From Lingula anatina (taxonomy: Eukaryota > Brachiopoda > Lingulata > Lingulida > Lingulidae), in the NCBI RefSeq assembly GCF_001039355.2, contig NW_019773581.1, positions 220,396 through 284,395 on the forward strand: a DNA stretch of 64,000 nt, in the 5' to 3' direction. A model generated the notes under the pieces. That model was given only the letters and a program-made list of their open reading frames with translations. It did no database searches and had not been told where the DNA came from. The translations under genes and the position numbers were made by a program. This document shows positions 47,703 to 60,808 of this stretch, in pieces. Each line of letters begins with the position of its first letter. The first letter of the stretch is position 1.

Positions 47703-50591
47703 AGGAGAGAGACTGCTCCGACACGTGGCAGCTCCCGAAGGCGCGATGCGGCACCACCGCAACAGAAATGACGTCAGTGAAGTTAAACGCGTCAGAATCC
47801 AATCGTAACGTCTACCTGATCACGCGCCAGCGACGAGGAGCAAGTTGTCGCGTCCAATAGATCCGAGCAGTGAGATGGCACTGTATCCAAACCGAATTAT
47901 GTGTTAGACGTAGCTCTTGACAATTGAACAGAGCAAAAACCCAATTGGCTGGGTTCGATAGATAAGACAGAAACGGTTTAAGTGGTGGGAATAATGCCGA
48001 TCACTAAACGCAAAAAGAGAGGGGAGGGAACCCTGTTTTAGCATTACCATAACTTATCTGTGGAGATATTAATAAAATTGCGCTCTGGTCCTCAAATCAT
48101 TTCTCTTGCACAATCAAAAACAAATTGAACTGATCCCTTAAAATTGCGTTCAGCGCTTCAAATTCATTTTTCTATAGGTCTCGTCTTCAAAATCCATTTG
48201 CTCTGATCCGGTGAAATGACTCCCTTTATGTCAAAAGCCTCTCACTTATCTACTGTGTCTATAGCGCCGTCTCTCAGATTTGATACAAAATATCCGTAGA
48301 GTGAATCAATGCTAAATCCACATTCCTAATGCACAGTCAGTCATTACTTAGTGTTCTATAGTGACTATCGTAAAAGCCACACAAATGATTGATGCTTTAT
48401 ATACTGCCACACAGCAGTGTTAATCTTGATCGTTTGGTGGCGCTGCTGTGCTGTGGGTTACCTGGAATGACACAGAATGAGTATAATACTATTAAACGCA
48501 CATGGCGGTTAACATCACAAAAAGCAATCAAGTTTCGCATCTTTAAGGCATCCACAAAATATGAAATAAAAAAAGAAAATAATGCAATTGCAGCACGTTA
48601 AATGCACTCACACCAAGATTACAAACGGGTTTGGACAAGCTATATCAATAATTTAGACAAATGGAACAACTTATAATACTGATAGTGATATTCTAAGCAA
48701 AAATAGATGCGATTGGACCATGTGACGACGAAGTTTGCGGCCTCGAGACTCATCGTAAACCAATTACGCCAACGTACATTTCGTCATCGTAACTACAAGT
48801 GAGTGGTGTTATCACATTAAAACGGTATTTTACTGAGCCTATGACTTCGTGCAGGACATAGAGACAGAATACATTATCTTTATACGGATTTTCTATGGGT
48901 AATTTAAATCATTAAAGAGTTCGGGAAAGATCCATTCTTAAGGGTACCATGAAATGTTAGCCCGGTGATGGGAAACCTGTGCTATCCCCCTGTATCGATA
49001 TACATGTACATTGTACATGTACCATTATGGAATCCCCAGACTTCTACAACGGCAATTTATTGGTCGGCTGTAAAGTAAAAAAACGAAGATATAAATAGAA
49101 AACCTTTGAAAAGAACTATTTAAATTGGTAAAGATTTGCGCCATCTTGACCGGATGTATAGGACCAATTCGATAAACGTTTGTCATGGAACTTTGACTTA
49201 TATCTATTTACATGATAATACGGATAATCATAGGAAATATTTTAAAACTTTCAATATGAATAAGTCATTTTTAATGGGAACGATTTTTCAAATTGATTTC
49301 ATAAACCATTTTACAACCAAGTAAAATATTCCATAAATGTTGTCTTCGGCACCATGACCTTTGCCCTTTAATACAACTTGGGTGAAGCAGTGACTACTTC
49401 CCATTATTTGGACTTGGTAGATACCAATAATTATTGGACTTTAGATTATTTCAATATGTCTTTTATTTTGTCCATTTCTACAATATACCTGGGGTACAAT
49501 ATAATGTTATGCAAGTAGCGGCAGTTTGTACTTATGGGATACACATGTATATCTGAAATACTTCTCAATGAATTTGATAAGACATTTTTGAACCAGAACA
49601 AATCGCAAAAAAAAAAGAAAAAAAAACACACACACACACACATTTGTCTACTTCATTTTCAAAAGATGAATAAATGAAGTCGGCGTTTCAAATTATGAAT
49701 CCATCAATATATAAAGCTTTCACCCTGCAGTGTTCAAATTTCAAAGTTGCTTTTAAGACAAATTAATCAGAGCAAGTCTACCTTTTTGTGATATAAAACA
49801 TCCGTAAGCAAAACATTTCACTTCATGCTTTAAGGTATTTGTAATAATTGCTTTCAGGGACCTAATACAATGCATTGCAAAATCACCAACCACCTTCTGT
49901 TTCATTTGCAATTGAAAAAAAAACATCAGTTGTGGATATCGCAGTTATTGTAACAAACGATATGACGTCAAGCAAATGACACTCAATAAGTAAAACGATA
50001 TCGTCGCAATGAGAGAGCCATTTTGACTTCCTTGCTGTCAGGAGAAAACGACTTTGCATTACAAAGCGTTAACATAGAGAACGGATATATTACAAAGACG
50101 TTGTGTGTACAAAGCAAAACAATTAGCTAGATGGCATTTTCTGCGTGATGGCGACAGTCACGTCTGTGGTAGATCTCTTTTACCAAATAATGTTAGCGTA
50201 GGTTATGAGTTCAATCTAGATTCCACTATTATGGAAATAGGGTTTTTTTTCGTTTTTTTTTTTCAAATAAAAACCTACACGCTTTTAGTAAAATTAGGTG
50301 TATATATAGATTCGTTAACATTCTAAACATTATTACCAATATTTGACCTGTGATAGCTTAGACTATCTGACCAGAAGCTTTCTTTCCTTATCATGTTTTA
50401 AAATAACTTTCATTAATTTACATTTGAGTCCGATCAATTTCTTGTTAATCGGTAGAGAACATGTGATGAATTGCATTCATTAGTCACAATATGTAACCAC
50501 CGGGGCGCTACATGGAAACAATCAAAAATCCATATATCTTAGCGACAACATTTAGTTCAGAAAAAGTGCCCTTTCATGGCACAAGCATATA

Positions 50592-50843
50592 CAGGTGCGG
50601 ATCCAGGATTATTTAAAAGGGGCTCCGGAACAACAGGCCTCGAATGCGAAGCAGACCATTGCCCCTTTGGCGTGGGGTTCAGGGCCTGCTCAAAGGCCCC
50701 AAAAATTTTTTGTGTTTTGGAGGGCAAACGATGTCATTTTGTATGGTTTAGAACTATGATTCAGCTACTCAAAATTCTAAATTCAAGAGGGGAATATTGG
50801 TGTGATATATTTTTCAGAAACCGAAGCTCTAAATCCGCCACTG
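50592..50843 (+). mobile_element. CAGTGGCGG-type MITE, copy 2
   Basis: Left end CAGGTGCGGATCCAGG, right end CTAAATCCGCCACTG. A 6-bp duplication CATATA flanks it at 50586-50591 and 50844-50849. The interior matches copy 1 at 40303 in the same orientation, for example at GGTTTAGAACTATGATTCAG. Non-autonomous. The superfamily was not settled; hAT-like ends usually give 8-bp duplications. Confidence 0.82.
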
Positions 50844-51159
50844 CATATATGTACATGTATAAGCACTTATCATTTTAATTTAACTGAAAGTTATCTTTGA
50901 TTCCTTTTTCATATACACAGTAGTTTAAGATGGAGGTATTTAGGTATACTAACACAGGAACCACAGTATTTATTTGGGCACACATTTAATCATCATACGA
51001 CTTAATATCATGTACTAAATATGAAATTTGAGATAACGCACAAAGGGAAATAATGTCGAACACTTTTTTAATGTGCAAAACAACCGTTTTTACATGCACT
51101 GTATTCAAAAACATGGAAAAGCTCTTTCGTCACAAACTTAGAAAAAATCATCACTCACA

Positions 51160-51200
51160 CGAAATAGTTCGACATGCCATCGGCCCTCTTCATCAGTCTT
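51160..51200 (-). ncRNA. Hammerhead-like motif, minus strand
   Basis: Read on the minus strand: CTGATGA (complement of 51190-51196), a GGGCC-GAT-GGC hairpin-like stretch, then GTCGAAC (about 51167-51173). This resembles the CUGANGA / stem II / GAAA core of the minimal hammerheads found in Penelope-like elements, but the GAAA is replaced by GAAC. It is probably a decayed copy. It abuts the left end of the TTAA-bounded element. Confidence 0.3.
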
Positions 51201-53992
51201 AAAGGACAATGGACACACCGTCAGAATGGCCTGAACGGAACATATTCTTCAGAAAACATGCCCAACTAACGATATCTTTATCCAAATACACAAATTAAAA
51301 GCTCATTTTGTAATTTTTTGGCTTTAAAAAACGTCCTATTTGGCCTGGGAGTTAATGAGCTACGTGGTCACGTGATCCGATGACGACAATCGTGCCACCG
51401 GAGAACAGAGCGTGCTAAGCTGTCAAGCTGAGCTGCATTGACTACCTGTAAGATTACTTTTCTGGCTTCTGATAAAAGTTTATACTCATTCAATCTCTTA
51501 CCCGAGGGGTGTAAATCCTCGTAAAGCTGTGTAAAACCATTTCCCGTCTAGTCAATTCTTTAACAAGCATTTAATTATGGTTATCCCAAGTTATATAAAA
51601 CACTGCATTTGAATGAGTAAAGGGTACTGTTGATTATTGCATATGAGGTCCATGTTATTTGTGAAATTCAATTTATCTTATTAAACCGCTGACACCCCGT
51701 CTTGCATACTTTTATTGAACTGAGGTAAACAATGCCCGTTACTTTTACAAGTCCTGTCTTAATCATCCATCTAACTGGAACTTCCTTTACCTCTTAATTA
51801 GAGGGTTAAATGGCATTCAATTCTCCTGTAGCCTTTGTCTTGGGAGTATCGAACCTCTCGCTGGCGATATTTATCTCAGGTAAAAATCTACCTGTGCGTT
51901 AGTTTCAAAGAGCAGCTCCCGCAGACCTGGGGGTACTAGATAAAATCTGAACACCGGGTTTATCGAGGAGCTAGAGAAACAAAGGAAGAATTTTTCCTGC
52001 ACAGCTTCATAGGAATTTTAACACGGACTTGATCCAGCTTAGACCTCCAAATTTAAACTAACAGGGTGACATGGGCAATTTTCACAAACAAATAATAAAA
52101 CTATATTTCAGTTAGCCTCCTTTTAAATAAATATACCGTTCTGGGTAAATTAGAATATTTATTAAATCGCGAGAATATTTTTTACTTAAATGATGATTTT
52201 ATTATTAATAGAAATTAAGCCACTATATGAGGTACATTTGCTGTGATTACGCTGTCCTTCATGTTTTGCGTTAGTCTAGATTTTGTTGAACGTGCTTGTA
52301 ATTTTTTTAATCTGTGCATACAATTTTTGCAGGTCTGGTTACGCCTGTTATGTGATGAAAGTCTAAATTTGGCAATTAGTTCCTTAGCTTATTTAAATAG
52401 AATTGCAGTGTAAAATTTTCAACAACATGTTGGCACAATAGCCCTTTACTCTTTGTGGATATTTCCCCCGTCAAAGTTTGTCTAAAATTATCTTTCAATC
52501 TTTACTCTTTCAAGGACAGTATAAAGTTATCTGACATATTTTCGTGAAAACTTAATGACCAGCCAAGTGTCTCCAGTTCATTCCGTACTCAATTTTATCC
52601 AAGCAATTTTTTTTCTTGAGGAGATCTTTATAGCACGGTGTTATAATACAATTTTTCGAAGAGGGTATTTAAATTAATATATTAAAAAAATTGTAGCTTC
52701 ATACTTAAAAGAATTGGGTATCTCCCGCTTTTCATAATATACTAAGTTATATACAATGAACTAAGTTATCAGTAGTGCTCTTTTTTACACCCAACATTCT
52801 TTAAAAAAATCCGTTTGTGGCTTTCTTATATCCCTTACCAGGTTAAATCTCCATGCATAATTTAAAATATACTAACGTACGTAAAACTGCACATTTAGTA
52901 AACACATTAAATTAATGATTTTTTGCATGCTACCAGTAGCAAACAATGCTCTTTTACCTTGATCTGCTACATGTTTTTGGGTTTGACAAAGCTTACAAAT
53001 TTGCAAAAAGTTTTGCGTACAGACGCAGAACTTGCGTTTCAAGTTATAAAATGATAAATCTTTTAAATTATTTAATATTTCAGATGAAATAACTTTCATA
53101 AACAAATCCTCAAAGCATAAACGAATTAGGATTACGAACCATTTTATTACAGCAGTTCCCATTTTTTCTTTAATATAACGCTCTTTTCCTGTTTTTCCTC
53201 AACACGTTTTCTTCCACGGAAGTAATGCCTGGGCATACGCATGCTTCAGGATACCCTGAGAGCAATTTCTTTTATTAATGTTCGCGACCGTGTTTGAACT
53301 TAGTTGTTTAAATATTGATATTTAACGTCATTTTGAGATATATTGAAAAATATGAATGCCCACCAAGACGAGTTTGATACCTGTTTTTACCTGGCTTGGG
53401 AATGGCAGCGGTGCATAATTAACAGGTTTTATTGTTAACGAGCTCTTGGTCAACTACAATGCATTTAAAATGCATCAGCAATTAGTAAGCTTGCCAACTG
53501 ATGGCAGTTAATCTAACAGACTATCAGCTTTTGATATGATCTAAAACACCTGAGGTGACCGAGATCGCGAGCATCGCAATTATTGTCACCGAAGTTAGTA
53601 AGTCACGGAAGACCGTCACAGACAAAGAAAGATTGTCAAGGAGTGCTGCAATTTTGGTGAATCCCACGGCAACACACTGAGGTATAAAGAAAATTGCTCA
53701 ACTCCGTTCAACACAACTTTCCTAAACTATTCTGTCTGTGTGCACCATGCAGCTCAGTTAAGTCTCATAGACCTTTATCCTCATTGTCGTCACAGTACCA
53801 CGTGACCCAGATCTGTTGCTTCATTTATGCATATTGAGGTGAGGTTTACTAAAACGCTTTTTTTCTACTAATAGATTGTTTTTATAATTTTTAAATGGCG
53901 GGTATCGATTAAAACATACCTCTAGTGTATAGATTGAGTGCTGAATCTTCAAAATTCGAGAAATGGATTTTTATGTGTCTATTGTCCTTTAA
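51199..53992. mobile_element. 2.8-kb element with long inverted ends and TTAA borders
   Basis: The left end TTAAAGGACAATGGACACA matches the reverse complement of the right end, TTAAAGGACAATAGACACA, with one mismatch. Further in, GGTCACGTG...GACGACAAT (left, about 51366) and GCTGAGCTGCAT (left, about 51429) recur inverted at about 53783-53807 and 53745-53756, at similar distances from the ends. The ends are therefore long, about 250 bp, and diverged. TTAA at both borders suggests a TTAA-targeting (piggyBac-like) origin. No transposase was recognised in the AT-rich interior. Confidence 0.68.
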
Positions 53993-54951
53993 TATTATGT
54001 GACACAGGTGGCGTTGTTGCAGTGGTCAAGTACTTGTAGCTGCACCCCACCCCCCCCACCCCCTTTAGTTCCTCGGCCAAAACGAAAACCAGAGCTTAAC
54101 AAGAAGAGAAAAAGAAAGTATCAAGAAAGTAAGAAAAGTCCGTCAAATGAGTACTCCTTGACAACCAAAAATTCCCCGCCTTCAATTTTTAATGTGTGAT
54201 ATGCAACGATAGGTCTGAGTATGTCTGAGTATGTCACCAATTATGTGGGCACAAGTCTATGTTGTTTACAACGACCGAGTCTATTTCTTATTACTATCAT
54301 CATTTGCGCAAGAATAGCAATTATTTAAATCAGCATGGTAGAAACGTTTTGTTTCACTCCGTTAAATCCTCCCCGTATTCAATGACAAATAAAAATAGAA
54401 AAATGATCGAATTATTTTCCATATAGGCGCAGAGATTCGGGACAGCAAGTTTACCAGTTCACTATTCAATTCATTATCATTCCACTCTCTTTTGGTGCAC
54501 ACGTGGGGTTCAAACTATGCTGCATTTATCACCTGTTTGGCGTATATTTACAATACGTCAAAACACTCAGGATAATTGGCATACGCAAGAATCAACAGCG
54601 CAGAGGGCTACACAAAAACGAAAGTAACCAACCCATTGTTCGATTCTTCAGATCGATAGCGAACGTGGTAATGGGAAGATAGAGATAAGATGTTCTTTAT
54701 TGCATCAAGTGGAGATGACACTCTCATTTTGAAATATAATGATGTTAATTACTCCTAGGAAATCAGGATTTATTTCCCTAGAGCCCATGACTTGGAAAAG
54801 CCGAAGATAATTGTTTATTAAAGAACCATATATTGGATATAAAGGCTACTGTTACTGAAAACGAAAAAATGCGAAGCATCATCACGGCAATCCTACCAAA
54901 GCTAAAAATGTTATTATGTAATGAGATAATTCGGCGTTAATTCAAATTCAG

Positions 54952-54999
54952 TTCACCTGAAGAAAACCTTGCGATAAGGTCGAAACGCCGTGTTATCAT
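54952..54999 (+). ncRNA. Hammerhead-like ribozyme motif
   Basis: CTGAAGA (54957-54963) fits the CUGANGA core. ACCTT-GCGAT-AAGGT (54966-54980) forms a perfect 5-bp stem II, and CGAAAC follows. CAC before the core can pair with the GTG that follows, as a short stem I. The cleavage triplet position reads GCC rather than GUC, so activity is doubtful. This compact arrangement is known from Penelope-like retroelements. Confidence 0.45.
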
Positions 55000-55484
55000 T
55001 TTCAGCGTAAGATCCAATACCAATTTTAATTTTCTCATTATCTTAGTACAAGTATAATATAACTGGATGAATCAAAATGTTCACTTTGCTATTATGTAAT
55101 GGTCGATGGATGTCAAGTAATATTAATGATACCTACATGTATACGCACCATTTGCGTTGCGTAGATTAAAAAGCAGATTGTCTCTACTTCCAAAATTCTC
55201 TGGAAGAAACACTGTTCGAGAAGACTAGTGGAATGGGTACAATGCCCGTGATACACTTCCTCCCGATGTAGTGTAAAGCTGAAACAAACCACGTAACGTT
55301 TGGGCGCAGCCTGTCAGGCATGACGTACATGTACTCCAACACTTTCGGCGTGGCACCGAACTTGAGAGCACCCATAGATAGATTAGTTTTTCACCTCGTT
55401 CTAATTTTATTGGAAAGGTGTACGTTAATATGCAACACTGTCATGCTCAGGACCCTACGCTGAGGAGGTAGAGACTGGTTGATT

Positions 55485-55500
55485 GGGGGGGGGGGGGNCC
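55485..55500. other. Ambiguous base at a G run
   Basis: A run of 13 G ends in an N at 55498 followed by CCC, probably a sequencing or assembly break at a homopolymer. Confidence 0.8.
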
Positions 55501-56887
55501 CAAGCCTGGCGCAGCTATTTTGATCTACGCACAGTGCAAGTGACACCATTATTAACCGGTCTGCAATATAAAGTAGGACGGGTCCAAGACAACGTGCATG
55601 ACAACTGATCAGAAATCTGAGAAATAGACAAGAAGCGGCTTAAATAAATCATACAGTAGAATCAAGCATTCTTATGAACGTTTGAAGGAAGTGATGGTGC
55701 TAAAAACACGTTTGAAAGAGGAAAAGATCCGATCTATACATACATTTAATCGGTTAAAAGTGGACAGATGCCGATACCAACACAAGAAAATGAGAATATT
55801 TCTTTTCAGCAAGTGTGAAGGGAGACCTGAACTTCCCTAAATATCCTGTAGTTTGAAATATCATGTTTGTGAACAACACAGTGCAACCCCACTCCTGGAC
55901 CCAGGGTTTTGCTAAAGAGGGAGGGGGACAAGAATAGAAAATACATGTAATACAGGGATATTTGGAACACAGTGACGGAAAGTTTTTTTAAGGCAGAAGG
56001 GGTAGGCCTACTCTCGTGAATGAGGGAGAAGCACGTGCCTGCTATGTCCTCCCGCAAATCCTCCATTGGCATCTAAAACTGGATTGAAAATGCGCATGTG
56101 ATAAAAACGTAAGTGACATTGAAAGCGGATCTGTAATAAACATTTACACCAACAGAAAGTAGGCTAAAGTCGATTAGTAGACTAAAGTCGATCCAAATGT
56201 GTTCCGGTGAGAACGGAGCCCCTAAAGGCTGTAGGGAGACATAAAGACTGCAGGGATTACAAGTCTCGACATGTATCTACTGCTTCAATCAATTACATCA
56301 TTCTTTATAATATTATTGATCATCTGTTTGCGTGTGTTAACAGATTGTAATTGTGATAAAAGTAGAACAAGCCACAACATCGTGTTTTGCATCACGTTCA
56401 ACAGAAGAACTAGGCGGAGCAAGTATCGCCATAAAAAAAAAGAAATGAAATTTTGTAGACTGAATATTCCTGGATACTTGTTCATTAATTTGCTTCAAAG
56501 CTTGTGCTCTACGGAATGTCGATACATGCCTCGAATTGTAATTAGACAAAGATTAATTGATCAATCAATCAAAATTGCGGATAGGTTTCATTACCTTTAT
56601 AAAAGTAAAGATAATGCAGAATACAGATAAACGAGTGAACATCTCTTGATAATTAATCATTTTCACGTAGTTTTCCTTTTTATATTCTTACACACACCAA
56701 CAGTATATTTTGAAATTAAATGTGAAGGTTTTAAAACTTCCCAATTCAAAAGGCCTCCAACAACAACGATATCATGTGTAAAGCGATCCATCATGAAATA
56801 CCCCACGGCGAACCATTTGTAAATCAATTTCCTTGTAAGTTAAAACTTGATATTCAATCACTCCTTAATGCCGTACGTTGACTTCTG

Positions 56888-57033
56888 GGCTCCGCATCTC
56901 GAAAGGTTCGCTGTGTTGCGCACGTGCGTAAGTGTCTCGATTCCATGGCCCCGTATCTCGAAATATAATCGGTTATGGAATCGAGACACTAACGCACGTG
57001 CGCAACATAGCGAACCTTTCGAGATACGGAGCC
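56888..57033. repeat. Near-perfect long hairpin, 58-nt arms
   Basis: Bases 56888-56945 are the reverse complement of 56976-57033 with only three mismatches in 58. The 30-bp loop carries another copy of the CCGTATCTCGAAA word found in the arms. GCACGTGC lies near the middle of each arm. It could be a young foldback element or a small-RNA hairpin. Confidence 0.88.
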
Positions 57034-57200
57034 CTGATTAGACCAAAGTTTGTTGTGGGGGGGTCCAAACGCGCGAAGCAAGGCCACGGAGAAGAATGTG
57101 CGCATTGCCTTACACATATATTGGATTGCAAACATAACATCGTACATCACAGGTTAGCTGCAGTCGGGATTCCTTCCCTTAATTGTCAACAAGGACACAC

Positions 57201-57225
57201 TCTCTCTCTCTCTCTCTCTCTCTCT
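57201..57225. repeat. (CT)n microsatellite
   Basis: About twelve CT units. Confidence 0.95.
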
Positions 57226-58104
57226 AAGTCCAGTTCTCGGAGACAGGGAGGGAGCGGTATTTGCCCCAGAAGGTATAATATTTGCTCGACCTCTGAACAG
57301 CCCTTACGCCGCAAAATGTCATTTTATACAGAGAAAATCTTTATTCATGTCTTGAAACATACATTGAATGTGCTGAGGTGACATATATTTCTATATTTCG
57401 GTCATCAAACACGTTCTTATAAAATTTAAAACGCCTTAAAATGAACTCTGAAAGAAAGAAAGCTATATCTAAGGCCAATTTAGTGTGATATGTGACAAAA
57501 CATCGTTTATTAGTTTAGCGGTCATGAACTAAGCGTTCGTGAAATTGGTTGTCTTTTTAATGCCATTATTAAAGAGATATGAAAAATGATATTAGTGAAT
57601 GAGGAATATTGATAGGTGTATCGCGTGCGCAGCGTCTCTACAACAGCGCCGTTTAAGTTTTTTTTTCCTGCGGTCATTTCTCAGATTTGCGGTGTTGTTC
57701 CAGCGCGACCAGTAGGCAGTCACTCCTTAACATCCATAAAAACATATTTCACAATTACTTTAACATTCTCATGCAAGATTTTATGCGATTAAGATAAATA
57801 AGTTTATATCTGATTTACATCTGTTATGACTCGTTTAATGCGTACACGGTGGGTACGTTAAAATTGGTTTGAATTATAGTTTTAGAATAATTGCGTGATC
57901 GAATATATTTCTTTTTAAATTTGTAAACAGGTGCTAGACTTGGAACATTACTATAAAACGAAACTCCACATGGTCAATCTGATTGTTATTCTAGTGTATT
58001 ATAGAACATAGTGAGCACTACAATCAAACGTCTTCTTGAATTTACGACATAATCTTAAACGCATGCATTTTGTTTAATTTATCCTTTATTTATTTTCAGA
58101 TAGT

Positions 58105-58163
58105 AGTGAGTAAGTAAGTAAATTAGTTAGTTAGTGAGTTAGTTGGTTAGTTACTAAGTTAGT
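58105..58163. repeat. Degenerate TTAG/GTAA tetranucleotide repeat
   Basis: AGTAAGTAAGTAAATTAGTTAG-like units with substitutions. Confidence 0.8.
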
Positions 58164-60571
58164 TTTTACGGTACAATGTTCACGGTGAATTAAGCACCAG
58201 TAAATCGGACCCTAATAAAACTTATTCATATTAATTGGGGCCAGAAATTAAGTTATATCTGCAAGGTGCATATTAAGCAAGGGTCAATTGAGGGGAGATA
58301 TATTGAATTGAACTCGCTTACATCGTCATGTTTTTCATAGCCTTCGCCATTTTGATCATCTATAATACATATACATGTAACATGACATTCACTACGTATA
58401 TATCATTGCCTTTACCTCAAGGACAATGAAAAGGTGCGGATTTGCCCGAGATCAGGAAGGTCATTGACGTTGACTATCGGATAGGGGATTGCATTATAAA
58501 CGGAACATAATTTATCACTGATCATTGTTATTAAATTCAAGGACAGTATAAGGGGATGCGAATCCATCACAGATTAGGTTAAAAGATATTATTAATTACA
58601 TTTACGCCTATAGACTGGTATAGCCAATATTATTAATTTAGCACATTTGAAAGGAAATTGTCTTATTTCAAGGACAACGAATCTGTGTCAGTTATGGGTC
58701 GAATGAGAATAAGGGAATTGCCTCTTGTGCGTTTTAAATGCCGTTTTCGATCAGATTTGTTATTCCAGTATGCCAGATACAGATATTGGAGCACACATCT
58801 AAGTAAAAGAATTAATTAAGATCTCACCAGAGTCTGAACAATTTCTATTTTGAGCGTTTCTGAACAAACGCCCCGTGGATAATGTTCTTATTATATAAAT
58901 CATTCAAATAAACCGTTCCGAATAGTATAACATCATAAGATCAATAGTATTTTTCATTTCGGATAAAAAAAGAAATGATAAGAAAATGGACAAAAGGTCA
59001 GCAACTATCACCTAAAGTAGGAAACTGAAGCCAAATGTTCAAAGTTTCAATTCACAACGTGTTTTTTATTCCCTTATATGTGAATGTTGATTGACACCAC
59101 GCGCACAGTAAGAAAGGGAAATTATTTCGAAAGTAAAAAAAAACACAAGAGATTATAAGAAAAACCTTAGATACACTTAATTGGACTTCGCAATAAAAAT
59201 TGGTATTAAATATCACAAAAGCTTTTAACATTTATTAAATCCCTCCAATACATGTATTGCCTCAGATCGCATTGTTCAGGTCTCTAAGGAAGAATGAAAC
59301 GGAAGGTGTATGTTAAGTTAAGGAAGGCTGGATGGTGTTCTTTGCCCCTGATCGACAAAGGGAGGATATTAAATCCAAACAACTGCTTGCTCTGTGAGTT
59401 TCAAATCGTTCAATGGTTTTGTTCTTAATTGTGATTGACCATATGCAGATACCTCTCTTAACTGACAAATAAGATACTAAACCTGGTCATCCACAGTTGC
59501 CAAAGTAAACATGTACGAATGATTAACCCAATAGCGTCTTTAAAGGGAACAAAATCATCCGATGTACATGTAATTGTTTAGGTTCAGGTTTATTTTTTTT
59601 TTTCAATTAGGTAAACTGTTTCCTATTTATTCCTCATGCCGAATAAAGGCCGATTTCTTTTCTGTCATCATCAAGATCAAATTTTGTGGCATGAAATTTA
59701 TATCAGAAAAGAAACTATTAGTACGACGGATAATGGTAAGACCTACACTATCTGCAATTTGGGTTGCTTGAACAGTTTTTTTGCTGAGCGTCGTTTACAC
59801 TAAGGCAATTTTATCAGTTTCTCACGTCAGCGGTTCACCTAACAGTACAACTGGAAGCAAGAGCAGGGCATTACCTAGAGTGACGCACATGTTTGCCAAT
59901 TACAAATTGAAGTACACTCGTGTCATTGTGTGTAATTATCCAAGAACGGTAACGCTATACTTCAGAGTTTGAACAAGAGGAGATGATTGTACCCGTGTGT
60001 AAAAAGTCAACTTAAAATTGGATAGATGGACTATTTAGGACTCATTTAGTTTTCTTTAATAACCCTGCTTACCGGTAATAGCGTCTTTTGCGAAGGTACC
60101 TTGTTTTCACAAAAAAAGACTCTTTTTTCACAGAAGTACTGCATGTAACTTGCAATTGGACTGGAAATGATCTAAATGACGTCATTGAACGACCTCTCTT
60201 TGGTCATTTTTCAATGAAAACTATCTATTAGGCTTGTTTCACACAAGAGCTACATGTATAGTCAGAAAACTTATTTTAACTTGCAGACCAAAATTTTGGT
60301 TTCCTTTGCTTTAAGACAACTTACTGGAAGTGCAATGAAATGAAATGCCGCTTCTGCTTTGTAACTGAAAAAACCATTTCAGGTTATTCTTACTTTATCC
60401 GAAGAGTTATGTCTCCTTGCTTTATCTCACTAGATTATTAGGCCTTTGTATAGAAATGAAGATGGCCAAATTCTTGTCTTAAAGGTCTAAATGAGGTACC
60501 AGGCTAGAATTTGTTTTTCTAAAGGGGTCCTTTGTGTACAATCACGCTTTAACATCACTTAATTTAATTCA

Positions 60572-60678
60572 CCCAGCAAACAGAACGTTATTATTAGATC
60601 ACCATAACGTTTATATAATCAAAAAACGTTGTATGCTAACGTTATGTTGACGTTATCAAACATTCTGTTTTTGCTGGG
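60572..60678. mobile_element. CCCAGCAAACAGAACGTT-type short foldback MITE
   Basis: The left end CCCAGCAAACAGAACGTT pairs with the right end AACATTCTGTTTTTGCTGGG. The interior repeats the word AACGTTAT in both orientations. The element is 107 bp, with no coding capacity. Confidence 0.65.
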
Positions 60679-60808
60679 AAGATAACGCAATGCATTATTT
60701 TTCTTGATAACAGCTGTCACATGTACAACACCTCTACATGCCCCCATTTGGAATTAAAAAATGCAATTTCTTTGCCTTTATTTTCTTATTAGATCCTACA
60801 AAAATGTA

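Noticed and set aside
52872-53162. 96-codon minus-strand frame in the TTAA-bounded element, possible transposase remnant
   Set aside because: It has several Cys and basic residues but no motif I can tie to a transposase family.
53999-54199. Pro-rich then Lys/Arg-rich frame just right of the TTAA element
   Set aside because: The Pro run comes from a C tract; no domain, and no acceptor or donor pair that links it to another exon.
56271-56630. 119-codon plus-strand frame with a hydrophobic start and Cys residues, like a small secreted protein
   Set aside because: Codon use looks like the surrounding AT-rich DNA, and no similarity or regulatory context was recognised.
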